Shown here piece by piece: positions 46,316 through 54,086 of a DNA stretch of 61,450 nt. The DNA lies in the NCBI RefSeq assembly GCF_001418655.1, contig NZ_LIQZ01000054.1:1-61450 (forward strand), read 5' to 3'. Both the position numbers and the translations under genes were made by a program. Source of the stretch: Streptomyces phaeochromogenes (lineage in GTDB: Bacteria > Actinomycetota > Actinomycetes > Streptomycetales > Streptomycetaceae). Below the pieces are notes generated by a model. The model was not told where the DNA came from. It made no database searches and saw only the letters and a list, made by a program, of their open reading frames with translations. Position 1 is the stretch's first letter; each line of letters opens with the position of its first letter.

Positions 46316-47902
46316 CTATGCCGTCGTTGCACTGCCGGCGCATTGGTTCCTGAACTCGTCGGCCAGCGCCGCACGGTCCGCTTTCCCATGCGGGCTCAAC
46401 GGAATCCGCGGGATATTGACGAACCTGGCCGGGACCATGTTCCGCGGCAGCGACTCGAGGAGACGGGTGCGCACGTCCTTCTCGGCGAGATCGTCGCCCG
46501 CCGGGACCATGAACGCGATCAGCTCGGTCTCGCCGGAGTCGGTGTGGCCGACCACCACGACGGCCTGCCGCACCCCGCCCAGCCTGCCGAGCGCGCGCTC
46601 GATGTCGGTGGGGTCGATACGCATGCCCCGCACCTTCACCTGCGCGTCCATCCGGCCGGCGACGACAAGGTCACCGGCCTCATTCACATGGCCGCGGTCG
46701 CCCGTGCGGTACAGCCGGCGCGGCACACCGTCGACCACGACCGTCGTGAACCGCTCGGACTCGGGACCCGTGCCGCCCGGATAGCCCGCGCCGACGCTGG
46801 TCCCGGAGATGCAGATCTCCCCGTACTCCCCCGCCCCGACACCGCGCATCCGCTCGTCGAGGATGTGGATGTCGGTGTTGTGGGCCGGCCTGCCGACCGG
46901 TGCGATGTCGTGTTCCCCGGGCCGGTAGTCGGCGAGATCGTACGACGTCGCGACGTCCGTGCACTCTGCGACGCCGTACTGGTGCAGAAGCGTGCAGGTG
47001 TTTCCCTCACGCCGGGCCCAGCCCGTAAGCCGTTCGACCTGCAGGGGTTCGCCGCCGAACAGCATGTAGTCGAGCCGGGTGAGCGCGTCGCCGCCCCGCG
47101 CGGTCTCCCAGTCCACCAGCAGGTACAGCGTGCTGGAGGCGCAGTTCACCACACGTATCTCGTGCTGGGTCAGCATGCGATAGGCCATCGCCGCGTCGAA
47201 GTTCCGGCTCGCCATCAGGTACTGGGTGGCACCGCAGAACAACGGCATCATCAGGCTGCGTTGGGAAAGGTCGAACCCGAACGCGCTGACGACCAGATTG
47301 TGCGATCCGGCATGCAGGCCGTACTCGAGCGTCAGCCAGTTCAAAAGGTTGAACCAGCCCTCGTGCCGCACCTCGGTCACCTTCGGCATACCGGTCGACC
47401 CGGACGTGAAGACCGCGTAGCACACGTCGTCCCCGGTGACCGGGACGTCAGGTCCGGTCACCGGGAGACCTGCCAGGTGACCGGACAACTGCCCCAGATC
47501 GATGACCTCGACGACCGCCGACTCGACCAGCCCGGCCGTCGCCGGGGAGGCCACGATCAAGACGAGATCGGGGACCTGCCCCAACAGCAGCTGGAGCCGG
47601 GCCGCAGGATAGGACGGGTCGAACGGTACGTAGGCGGCACCCGCTTTCAGCGTCCCGAGGATGGCGACGACCATGTCGATCGAGTAGTCGAGGCAGACGC
47701 CGACCTTCGTACCTCGGCCGTGTCCGCGCGCGGTGAGGAAGTGCGCAAACCGGTTGGCCTGCGCGTTCAGTTGTGAGTAGGTCATCTGCTGCCCGGCGCA
47801 GAAGACGGCGACGGCGTCGGGGGTGGCGCCCGCATGCCCCTCGAACTGCTTGTGGACGACGGGCGGCGAGGGCAGGGCGACCCGTTTTCCCTGGAGGATC
47901 AT
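46316..47902 (-). CDS. Free-standing NRPS adenylation domain
   Basis: A 528-residue amino-acid activating enzyme with core motifs FTSGSTGMPK (A3), a Glu-containing QYGVAECTD (A5), LYRTGDRG (A7), KVRGMRIDPTDIE (A8) and the catalytic Lys in SPHGKADR (A10). Motifs A3 and A5 are more divergent than in the modular A domains here, and the specificity pocket gives no confident prediction. It charges the adjacent carrier (46051-46302), the second free carrier (13184-13495), or both. ATG 47902 follows GGAG by 7 bases. A TTG one codon upstream is less likely. Confidence 0.92.
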   Translation of the reverse strand: MILQGKRVALPSPPVVHKQFEGHAGATPDAVAVFCAGQQMTYSQLNAQANRFAHFLTARGHGRGTKVGVCLDYSIDMVVAILGTLKAGAAYVPFDPSYPAARLQLLLGQVPDLVLIVASPATAGLVESAVVEVIDLGQLSGHLAGLPVTGPDVPVTGDDVCYAVFTSGSTGMPKVTEVRHEGWFNLLNWLTLEYGLHAGSHNLVVSAFGFDLSQRSLMMPLFCGATQYLMASRNFDAAMAYRMLTQHEIRVVNCASSTLYLLVDWETARGGDALTRLDYMLFGGEPLQVERLTGWARREGNTCTLLHQYGVAECTDVATSYDLADYRPGEHDIAPVGRPAHNTDIHILDERMRGVGAGEYGEICISGTSVGAGYPGGTGPESERFTTVVVDGVPRRLYRTGDRGHVNEAGDLVVAGRMDAQVKVRGMRIDPTDIERALGRLGGVRQAVVVVGHTDSGETELIAFMVPAGDDLAEKDVRTRLLESLPRNMVPARFVNIPRIPLSPHGKADRAALADEFRNQCAGSATTA

Positions 47903-47992
47903 CAACTGACTCCGATGTGACGGGTGTCCGATCGGGCAAGTAGCCGGCGCACCACGGGAACGGGGCTGTTCGGCGCCTCTGGGTGCGCGCCT

Positions 47993-48135
47993 CTAGGCGG
48001 TGCACCGATCGGCGGCGTCCAGCACCTGGGTCACCCACTTGTCGACGGGCAGACCGTGCGCGGGGGCCGCTTTCGAGTAGTAGTCCCGTTGGCCGACCGA
48101 CGGCTCGATGGTGAGGGTGGTCACCCTCCGCCGAG
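47993..48135 (-). pseudogene. Out-of-frame C-terminal tail of the LmbU-family regulator
   Basis: Downstream of the stop at 48121 a different minus-strand frame continues the regulator. It encodes TLTIEPSVGQRDYYSKAA followed by a segment ending KWVTQVLDAADRCTA and TAG at 47993. This looks like the conserved LmbU-family C-terminus (W..xVLDxAA) and has strong third-position GC. The upstream protein would need a -1 (or +2) shift around 48130-48160 to reach it. Confidence 0.7.
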
Positions 48136-48669
48136 GCTTGTCGGCGACCACCAACCCGGCCGGTGTGGCACCTCTCGCTCGTCGTTACCGCTGCTCGTGG
48201 GGATGTCGATCTGCCGGGGCTGCTCGGCCGGGCCGGCGCGAACCGCCCTGCGCACTTCGTTACGCGACCACATCTGCTGTTCGGCTTTGCGCAGCCAGTA
48301 GTCCTGCTCCGGAGGCGACAAGCGGGCCTCCTCGGCGTGGTGGGCGAAGCTGAGGCTGTCCCGCCTGCGGTGGCGCTCGAACCGCCGGGCGACCCAGGCG
48401 TGGTTGCGCAGAGTCTGGTGGCCGAGCCCTGTTCTCTCGATCGCCTCCCGGTGGCGCCGCAACCCGTAGGTGGTCACTCCGAAGATCAACCAGTCGACGA
48501 GCCACCACGCCGAGGAGTTCGTGAACTCGCCCAGACCGGCCCCGATCCGCTCCCAGGACCGCTCCGACAGGTCCTGTGGGACGACCATCCCTCTCTTCTG
48601 CACCTGCGCTTGATTCCCCACGAGGGGCAGAACCGGATCGCGCTGCGCGGCCTCAGCACGGGTGCTCAT
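48121..48669 (-). CDS. LmbU-family transcriptional regulator, apparently frameshifted near its C-terminus
   Basis: A 182-residue product with the LmbU-family core: SSAWWLVDWLIFGVTTYGLR, TGLGHQTLRNHAWVARRFE, LSFAHHAEEA and EQDYWLRKAEQQMWSRNE. LmbU and relatives (for example in the lincomycin and himastatin clusters) are pathway activators with an atypical DNA-binding fold. It is the only cluster-type regulator in the window. The frame ends early in an arginine/tryptophan-rich unrelated tail, while the expected C-terminus continues in another frame to 47993. The ATG at 48669 is chosen. TTG/GTG codons up to 48717 are possible. It sits between the MbtH-like gene and the free A domain. Confidence 0.85.
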   Translation of the reverse strand: MSTRAEAAQRDPVLPLVGNQAQVQKRGMVVPQDLSERSWERIGAGLGEFTNSSAWWLVDWLIFGVTTYGLRRHREAIERTGLGHQTLRNHAWVARRFERHRRRDSLSFAHHAEEARLSPPEQDYWLRKAEQQMWSRNEVRRAVRAGPAEQPRQIDIPTSSGNDEREVPHRPGWWSPTSLGGG

Positions 48670-48758
48670 CAGCCCCGTCTCGCGACTGCTCACGGTCCTC
48701 ACAGAACGCCCCCACAACCTTCGTTCGCATCAACATCTCCGCGGAATCAGACCGGCGT

Positions 48759-48974
48759 TCAGTCCGCGGCCATGGCCTCCCGCAGGCTCTTCGGGCGCAG
48801 GTCGGTCCAGTTCTGCTCGACGTACTCCAGGCACTCGGCCCTGTCCGCCTCGCCGAAGACCACTCGCCAGCCCTCGGGCACCTCGGCGAATGCGGGCCAT
48901 AGGGAGTGCTGGTCCTCGTCGTTGACCACGACGTAGAAGCGGCCGTTCTCGTCATCGAAGGGGTTCGGGCTCAC
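48759..48974 (-). CDS. MbtH-like protein
   Basis: A 71-residue protein with all MbtH landmarks: [33 protein letters not shown], and the end [14 protein letters not shown]. MbtH-like proteins bind adenylation domains and are often needed for their solubility or activity, so this one should serve the A domains in the same transcription unit. The GTG at 48974 is preferred because AAGGA lies 8 bases upstream. A GTG two codons earlier is possible. It is the first gene of the leftward NRPS unit, about 96 bp from the 18-bp element at 49070. Confidence 0.96.
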   Translation of the reverse strand: MSPNPFDDENGRFYVVVNDEDQHSLWPAFAEVPEGWRVVFGEADRAECLEYVEQNWTDLRPKSLREAMAAD

Positions 48975-49368
48975 TGCCACCGTCCTTATCCGTCACGGAG
49001 TGACTCGGGATGGGAAAACGGGATGACTCAAGATAGGGAATCGTCAGGGCCGGGCGAGTTCACCGACGTTGTCCTGTCGACGGGACACCCGGCATCCGCA
49101 GTCAGCTTGGGAGACTGAAGCCACCGTACGGGAACGTAAGACTCGACCGTCAATGCCACAAGGGCGGCAGAATGGCTGAACTCCCGGTCGCCCGCCCGAG
49201 CCTGTAGCCCACTGCGGTTCTGTGCCACCATGGCCGAGCGGTAACCCGTGAATGGGCCTGCTCGAATTCGGGTTCAGCCAATCTCCTCACGCCGAGGCGA
49301 TCGAGAGCGCGCGCAGTCAATTTGCACGACGACAGAATGCTCATCGACGAACCTGCGACTGGTGATCA
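48975..49368. other. Divergent promoter region between the NRPS unit and the E1 cassette
   Basis: About 390 bp with no convincing gene. It contains the 18-bp element copy B at 49070-49087. It must hold the promoter of the leftward unit starting with the MbtH-like gene and that of the rightward dehydrogenase cassette. Confidence 0.7.
49070..49087. promoter_or_regulatory. 18-bp near-palindrome, copy B (putative operator)
   Basis: TGTCC TGTCGACG GGACA, with a perfectly symmetric GTCGAC centre. It lies about 96 bp upstream of the MbtH-like start and 282 bp upstream of the E1 alpha start. Confidence 0.75.
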
Positions 49369-50280
49369 ATGGCATTGAAGTCAGAATCCGAGTACGCGAC
49401 AGACCCGGACAGCGACACACGACGGTCGCTGCTGCGCCACATGCTGGTGGCAAGAGGAATCGACGAGGAGGCCCGTCAGCTCCACAAGCAGGGCGCGCTC
49501 GATCTCTGGCCGTCCTGCCAGGGGCAGGAGGCCGCGCAGGTGGGCTCCGCGCTCGCCGTGGGCCCGGCCCCGACCGTCTTTCCCAGTTACCGCGAGCACG
49601 CGGTCGCCCTGCTGCGTGGTGTGACACCGGACGAACTGTTCGCGCAGTGGGCCGGCCGCACGTTCTGCGGATGGGACCCGCGCCGAGTGCGGTTCTTCCC
49701 CTACACGATGGTCCTGGCCGCACAGACGCTGCACGCTGTCGGCTACTCGATCGGACAGCGACTGCAGGGGCTGGAGGACTTCGTCGTCGTGTACATAGGC
49801 GACGGCGCCACCAGCGAGGGCGACATGTCGGAGGCGATGAACCTCGCCGCCGTGGAGTCGGCGGCCGTGCTGTTCGTCTGCCAGAACAACGGCTGGGCCA
49901 TCTCGAAACCGGCCGAGGAGCAGATGCGCACCTCGGTGGCCGAGCGGGCCCGGGGTTTCGGGATCGAGTCCGTCCGGGTCCCGGGCCAGGACCCGGAAAC
50001 GGTCTACTCGTCCTGCTCCCGGGCCGCCGCCCATGTCCGCGGGGAGCGGGCGCCCTACCTCGTCGAGATCCAAGTGGGCCGCATCCACGGTCATTCCACC
50101 TCCGACGCCCAGGAGGTGTACCGCACCCCCGACGACATCGCGCAGACCCGGGCTGCGGACCCCGTGCCCGCCTACGCGGCCCGGCTGAGCGGCCTGGGCC
50201 TGGTGGACACCGCGTGGTTCGACGCCGTCGACGAGGAAGTGCGGGAGTTGCGCGAGCGGTTGACCAAGGAGTACGTGTGA
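49369..50280 (+). CDS. 2-oxoacid dehydrogenase E1 component, alpha subunit (branched-chain type)
   Basis: A 303-residue thiamine-diphosphate enzyme subunit with the ThDP-binding motif GDGATSEGD through QNNGWAIS, and an N-terminal QGALDLWPSCQGQEAAQVG segment that matches branched-chain 2-oxoacid dehydrogenase E1 alpha rather than pyruvate dehydrogenase. With E1 beta it decarboxylates a 2-oxoacid and passes the acyl group to lipoyl-lysine. It is the first gene of the rightward operon. Its stop overlaps the E1 beta start as TGATG. Clustering with an ACP and a KAS III points to making a special acyl unit rather than catabolism. Confidence 0.93.
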   Translation: MALKSESEYATDPDSDTRRSLLRHMLVARGIDEEARQLHKQGALDLWPSCQGQEAAQVGSALAVGPAPTVFPSYREHAVALLRGVTPDELFAQWAGRTFCGWDPRRVRFFPYTMVLAAQTLHAVGYSIGQRLQGLEDFVVVYIGDGATSEGDMSEAMNLAAVESAAVLFVCQNNGWAISKPAEEQMRTSVAERARGFGIESVRVPGQDPETVYSSCSRAAAHVRGERAPYLVEIQVGRIHGHSTSDAQEVYRTPDDIAQTRAADPVPAYAARLSGLGLVDTAWFDAVDEEVRELRERLTKEYV

Positions 50281-51260
50281 TGAGCACCGTACGGTCCGCC
50301 AGTCTGGCGGAGTCGATCAACACAGCCTTGGCCGACCTGCTCGAACAGGAACCGAGGCTGCTGCTGCTCGGCGAGGACATCGGACGCCTGGGCGGAGTGT
50401 TCCGGGTGACCCGAGGACTGCAGGAGCGCTTCGGCAAGGACCGGGTGCGCGACGCGCTGCTCGCCGAGTCCACCATCGTCGGCCAGGCCGTCGGCATGGC
50501 GATGAGCGGACTGGTGCCGGTCTGTGAGATCCAGTTCGACGGGTTCACCTATCCCGCGGTGAACCAGCTGGTGACCCAGGCGGCCCGGATCGGCGGCCGG
50601 TGGAACGGACAGGTCAGCCCGAGCCTGGTGGTGCGGATCCCGACCGGCGGCGGGTTCCGGGGCGTCGAGCACCACAGCGAGTCCAACGAGGCGCTCTTCG
50701 CCCGCCTCCCGGGAATCTCGGTGGCGTGCCCCTCCACCGGAGAGGACGCCGACCAGATCCTGCGGTACGCGGTGACACTCGGCTCGCCCGTGGTGATGTA
50801 CGAGCCGATCCGCCTGTACTGGCAGCGGAACACCCCCGCCCGGGCCCCCGAGCCGGCGCGGTCGCCGACCGCGGCACGGGTGGTGCGGCGGGGCACCGAC
50901 CTGACGATCGCCACGTACGGCGCGATCACCCACGAAGTGCTGGAAGCGGCACACGCTCTCGACCCCGATGTCGACGTCGAGGTGGTGGACCTGCGCTGGG
51001 TGGCCCCGCTCGACATGGACACGGTCCTCCGGTCCGTCGCCCGCACCGGCCGACTGCTGATCGTGCACGAGGGGTCGAAGGACGTCGGCATCGGTGCCGA
51101 GATCGCCGCGGCAGTGGCCGAGCGGGGCTTCGACGCGCTCCGGGGACCGGTCCGCCGACTGGCGCCCGACCGCCGTCCCTATCCCCCGGCGGATTTCGAG
51201 AAGGGCTACCTGATCGGTGTGCAGGCGATCAAGGACGAGGTGCTGGTGATGACGAAGTGA
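50280..51260 (+). CDS. 2-oxoacid dehydrogenase E1 component, beta subunit
   Basis: A 326-residue transketolase-like subunit with typical E1 beta segments LLGEDIGRLGGVFRVT, LLAESTIVGQAVGMAMSG, EIQFDGFTYPA and GVEHHSESNEALFA (the catalytic His region). It pairs with the preceding alpha subunit. The start ATG shares one base with the previous stop, and its own stop overlaps the lipoyl-protein GTG start, so the three are coupled. No E3 dihydrolipoamide dehydrogenase is present, so E3 would have to come from primary metabolism if needed. Confidence 0.93.
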   Translation: MSTVRSASLAESINTALADLLEQEPRLLLLGEDIGRLGGVFRVTRGLQERFGKDRVRDALLAESTIVGQAVGMAMSGLVPVCEIQFDGFTYPAVNQLVTQAARIGGRWNGQVSPSLVVRIPTGGGFRGVEHHSESNEALFARLPGISVACPSTGEDADQILRYAVTLGSPVVMYEPIRLYWQRNTPARAPEPARSPTAARVVRRGTDLTIATYGAITHEVLEAAHALDPDVDVEVVDLRWVAPLDMDTVLRSVARTGRLLIVHEGSKDVGIGAEIAAAVAERGFDALRGPVRRLAPDRRPYPPADFEKGYLIGVQAIKDEVLVMTK

Positions 51261-51505
51261 GCGACTCCCCCGTGGACATGCACGTTCCCGGCTTCGGCCA
51301 CGGCCTCGGCGAGGCCCTGCTCATCGAGTGGGTCGCCGGCGTCGGCGACCGGGTCGAGCGGGGAGACGCCATCGCGGTCGTCGAGACCGACAAGGCCAGC
51401 ACGGAGATCGTGGCGGAGCGCGAAGGACGGGTCACGGCCCACTGCGCGACGGCCGGCGAGATCCTCAAGTCCGGTGAGCTCCTGTACCGGTTGACCGCCG
51501 ACTAG
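51257..51505 (+). CDS. Stand-alone lipoyl domain (E2-like, no acyltransferase core)
   Basis: Only 82 residues: a biotinyl/lipoyl domain with the modified Lys in ETDKAS and flanking GLGEALLIEW and GEILKSGELLY segments. Normal E2 proteins continue with a peripheral-subunit-binding domain and a catalytic acyltransferase core of about 230 residues. Both are missing, and the stop is followed by a 61-bp gap before the ACP gene. The GTG start overlaps the E1 beta stop as GTGA. It probably carries the acyl group from E1 to another enzyme, plausibly the KAS III. Confidence 0.9.
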   Translation: MSDSPVDMHVPGFGHGLGEALLIEWVAGVGDRVERGDAIAVVETDKASTEIVAEREGRVTAHCATAGEILKSGELLYRLTAD

Positions 51506-51566
51506 CCTCCGCGCGCACCCGGGCCCCGACGAGCCAGTCACTTGAACGGAGAAACGGAGAGGGAAC

Positions 51567-51815
51567 ATGAGCGACATCGAAAGCCGTATCGCGGACACCA
51601 TGCTGGCCAAACTGCGCGAGTACGACCCCTCGTTGGGCCCGGACGACCTCACCCGGCCGATCGCCGACCTCGACCTCGACTCCCTCGACCTGGTCGAACT
51701 GCACCAGCGACTGGAGCGCGAGCTCCAGGTCAAGGGCGACCTGAAGGAGACCGCGGGCTTCGCGTTCCTGGACGACTTCAGCGCCTACTTCATGAAGCTG
51801 GCGAGCCGGGGATGA
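51567..51815 (+). CDS. Acyl carrier protein
   Basis: An 82-residue type II ACP with the attachment Ser in LDLDSLDLVE. GGAGAGGG precedes the ATG. Its stop overlaps the KAS III start as ATGA. In this cassette it is the likely acceptor or malonyl carrier for the KAS III reaction. Confidence 0.93.
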   Translation: MSDIESRIADTMLAKLREYDPSLGPDDLTRPIADLDLDSLDLVELHQRLERELQVKGDLKETAGFAFLDDFSAYFMKLASRG

Positions 51816-52750
51816 GCGCGGGCATCGTCGACATCGCCGCCGCGAAGCCGGGCCGGACGATCGACAACGACCACTTCGCGTCGATCGGTCTCACCGACGA
51901 GTGGATCCGGCGCCGCAGCGGCATCGGCGCCCGCTCCTGGCTGCCGGACGAGACCCCGCTGGCGGAGGTGGCGGCGGAGGCGTGCGCGCCGGTCGTCACC
52001 AGGATGGACGCCTCGTCCTCGATCGACGCACTGATCCTCGTCAGCACTTCGGTGCGGCAGCGCATCCCGGGTATCGCGCAGAAGGTGGCCCAACTCGCCG
52101 GGCTGCGACCCTCTGTGCTGACCTTCGACATGAACGCGGCCTGCTGCGGCTTCGTCTACGGGCTGGTGACGGGGCTCTCGCTCTGCGAGGCCGGACAGGC
52201 CCGGTCGGTCCTGGTCTGCTCGGTGGAGGCCATGTCCCGGCTGGTGGACCGCACGGACCGGCAGACGGCGTGCCTCTTCGGCGACGGCTCCGCGGCCGTC
52301 CTGCTGGAGGACCGCGAAGAGTTCGCGGGCTTCTGCCAGGTCGCCGGCTGCGACGGCTCCCAAGAGGGGCTCATGCGGGAGACCGACGCGGGCGGCATCC
52401 ATCTCGACGGGATACAGGTGTACGACCGTGCCGTGCGCCGGATGTCGGAGTCGGCGCAGTACCTCTTCGACCACGGCCCCGCGCCGACCGTCGTGATCGG
52501 CCACCAGGCGAACAGCCGCATCCTGGAACAGGTCCGCAGGTTCACCGGCCATCTCGGCGTGCCCTTCGTGAACCGTATCGAGAGCTCCGGGAACACGTCG
52601 TCCGCCTCGATCCCGCTGGCCTTCGCCGCGGAACTGGACGCCGGTTCCCTCCCCGCCGCGGGACGGCTCGGGGCTGTGGCCTACGGCGCCGGTGAGGCGT
52701 GGGGCGGTGTCTCGGTGGACTACCGGGTGCCGAGGGTCACGGCCCCCTGA
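51812..52750 (+). CDS. Ketoacyl-ACP synthase III (KAS III / FabH-like)
   Basis: A 312-residue thiolase-fold enzyme with an intact catalytic triad: Cys in MNAACCGFVYG, His in GHQANSRI and Asn in SSGNTSSASIP. It also has the FGDGSAAVLL motif. KAS III enzymes condense an acyl thioester with malonyl-ACP, and some relatives in natural-product clusters only transfer acyl groups. Here the acyl donor could be the lipoyl protein and the acceptor the coupled ACP, which would replace the missing E2 core. That role is inferred. Confidence 0.92.
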   Translation: MSAGIVDIAAAKPGRTIDNDHFASIGLTDEWIRRRSGIGARSWLPDETPLAEVAAEACAPVVTRMDASSSIDALILVSTSVRQRIPGIAQKVAQLAGLRPSVLTFDMNAACCGFVYGLVTGLSLCEAGQARSVLVCSVEAMSRLVDRTDRQTACLFGDGSAAVLLEDREEFAGFCQVAGCDGSQEGLMRETDAGGIHLDGIQVYDRAVRRMSESAQYLFDHGPAPTVVIGHQANSRILEQVRRFTGHLGVPFVNRIESSGNTSSASIPLAFAAELDAGSLPAAGRLGAVAYGAGEAWGGVSVDYRVPRVTAP

Positions 52751-52832
52751 CCGCATCGGACGCCGGGAACGTACTCGATCACAGGAGGTTGTCATCCACT
52801 CACCAGAAGCCTGGGTCCTGCGCTCCGGTGCG

Positions 52833-53966
52833 ATGACCGGCCGGCACTACGGCGGGGTCGGAGGCGCGCTGCGACGTGAGCGGTTCACCTTCGGCCCGCT
52901 GGAGGAGGGTGAGGCGCTGGTGGAGCCGATCCTCGGCTCCTGGGAGGCCAACATGGACCACGCGCTGGCCCGTTCACCGATCGACGTGTGCAGCAGCCGC
53001 GGTGAGGACATGGTGGTCCTCGGCAATCTGGGCGTGGTCCGCGTACTCGACGTGAACGCTGGCAGCCGAGATGTCCGGGTCCGGGAAGGGGACCTGTGTC
53101 TGCTCCTGCCGTTCGGCAGGCTCGACCGCTTCGACTACGCCGAACTCGCCTACGCCTACGACTGCCCCGGCACCATCGGCCTGCTGACCAAGCGCTCGAA
53201 GATGGACGTACGTCTGCTCCTTCCGGTCCCGGACGGCACGGCGTACTCGCTGCCTCAGTGGGCCACGTACGGGCGGTACTTCACCGCATGGGACAACTGG
53301 CAGAAGGCGTACGGGTGTTGGCGGACGCAGGTGGCCGATGACGATCCGGCGGACCACCTGGTGTTCGGGTGGGGCGGCGGCGTGGCCTTCGCCGAGCTGA
53401 CGCTGGCCAAGCGGGCCGGCTTCCGGGTGGCGATGGCGGCGGGCTCGGACGAACGTGTCGCCTTCCTGCAGGAGAACGGCATCACTCCGGTGGACCGCCG
53501 CCGGTTCCCCGGCCTCTCGCTGCCCAACCGGCAGGAACGAGCGGACAGGGACTGGCACCAGCGACGCCGGGCGTCGGTCGAGGACTTCCACGGGCTCGTC
53601 AACGAACTCAGCGACGGCCATGGAGTCGCCATCTTCGTGGACAACATCGGCGAGCCCCTGTACGACGTCACCTTGGCCGCCCTGGCCCGCGAGGGGGTCG
53701 TCACCACGTGCGGCTGGAAGGCGGGGATGCGCCTGTCGCAGTTGCGAGGGGCCGAGTGCATCAGCCGGCACATCCACGTGAACACGCACGTGTGGCGGCT
53801 ACCTGACTCACCTGGCATCCGGGACTTCCAGGAAGCCGAGGGCTGGATCGCGCCGAAAGGGTCGGACATGATCTACGACTTCGACCGGGTACCCGACCTG
53901 GCCGACGACTACGCGAACGGCAGGATCGGGTCGTACTTCCCGATGTACCGCGTGAACCCGCTCTGA
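52833..53966 (+). CDS. Medium-chain dehydrogenase/reductase (crotonyl-CoA reductase-like or enoyl reductase-like)
   Basis: An MDR-superfamily protein with a GroES-like N-terminal half (PLEEGEALVEPILGSWEAN) and a nucleotide-binding motif FGWGGGVAFAELTLAKRAGF. It lacks zinc-ligand signatures. It follows a KAS III and ACP, so reduction (possibly reductive carboxylation) of an enoyl thioester is plausible. The first in-frame ATG is at 52833, but the protein-like sequence HSPEAWVLRSG lies upstream and a perfect AGGAGG (52783-52788) points to a start near 52794, where the codon is ATC. No ATG, GTG or TTG is in frame there. The true N-terminus is unresolved. Confidence 0.8.
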   Translation: MTGRHYGGVGGALRRERFTFGPLEEGEALVEPILGSWEANMDHALARSPIDVCSSRGEDMVVLGNLGVVRVLDVNAGSRDVRVREGDLCLLLPFGRLDRFDYAELAYAYDCPGTIGLLTKRSKMDVRLLLPVPDGTAYSLPQWATYGRYFTAWDNWQKAYGCWRTQVADDDPADHLVFGWGGGVAFAELTLAKRAGFRVAMAAGSDERVAFLQENGITPVDRRRFPGLSLPNRQERADRDWHQRRRASVEDFHGLVNELSDGHGVAIFVDNIGEPLYDVTLAALAREGVVTTCGWKAGMRLSQLRGAECISRHIHVNTHVWRLPDSPGIRDFQEAEGWIAPKGSDMIYDFDRVPDLADDYANGRIGSYFPMYRVNPL

Positions 53967-54086
53967 CCGGCCCCAACGGGGTGAAGTCAGGGCCCCGGTG
54001 GTCCTAGCACCTCGCACTGGGCGCTCTGCATGAGCCCCTCTCGCGACCCAGAGGACTCGAGAACCAGAGGAATGGAGGGAAACGTC

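Noticed and set aside
54030..54086. Earlier ATG start for the FAD monooxygenase
   Set aside because: No ribosome-binding site and an unrelated N-terminal extension. GTG 54087 has GGAGGG 7 bases upstream.
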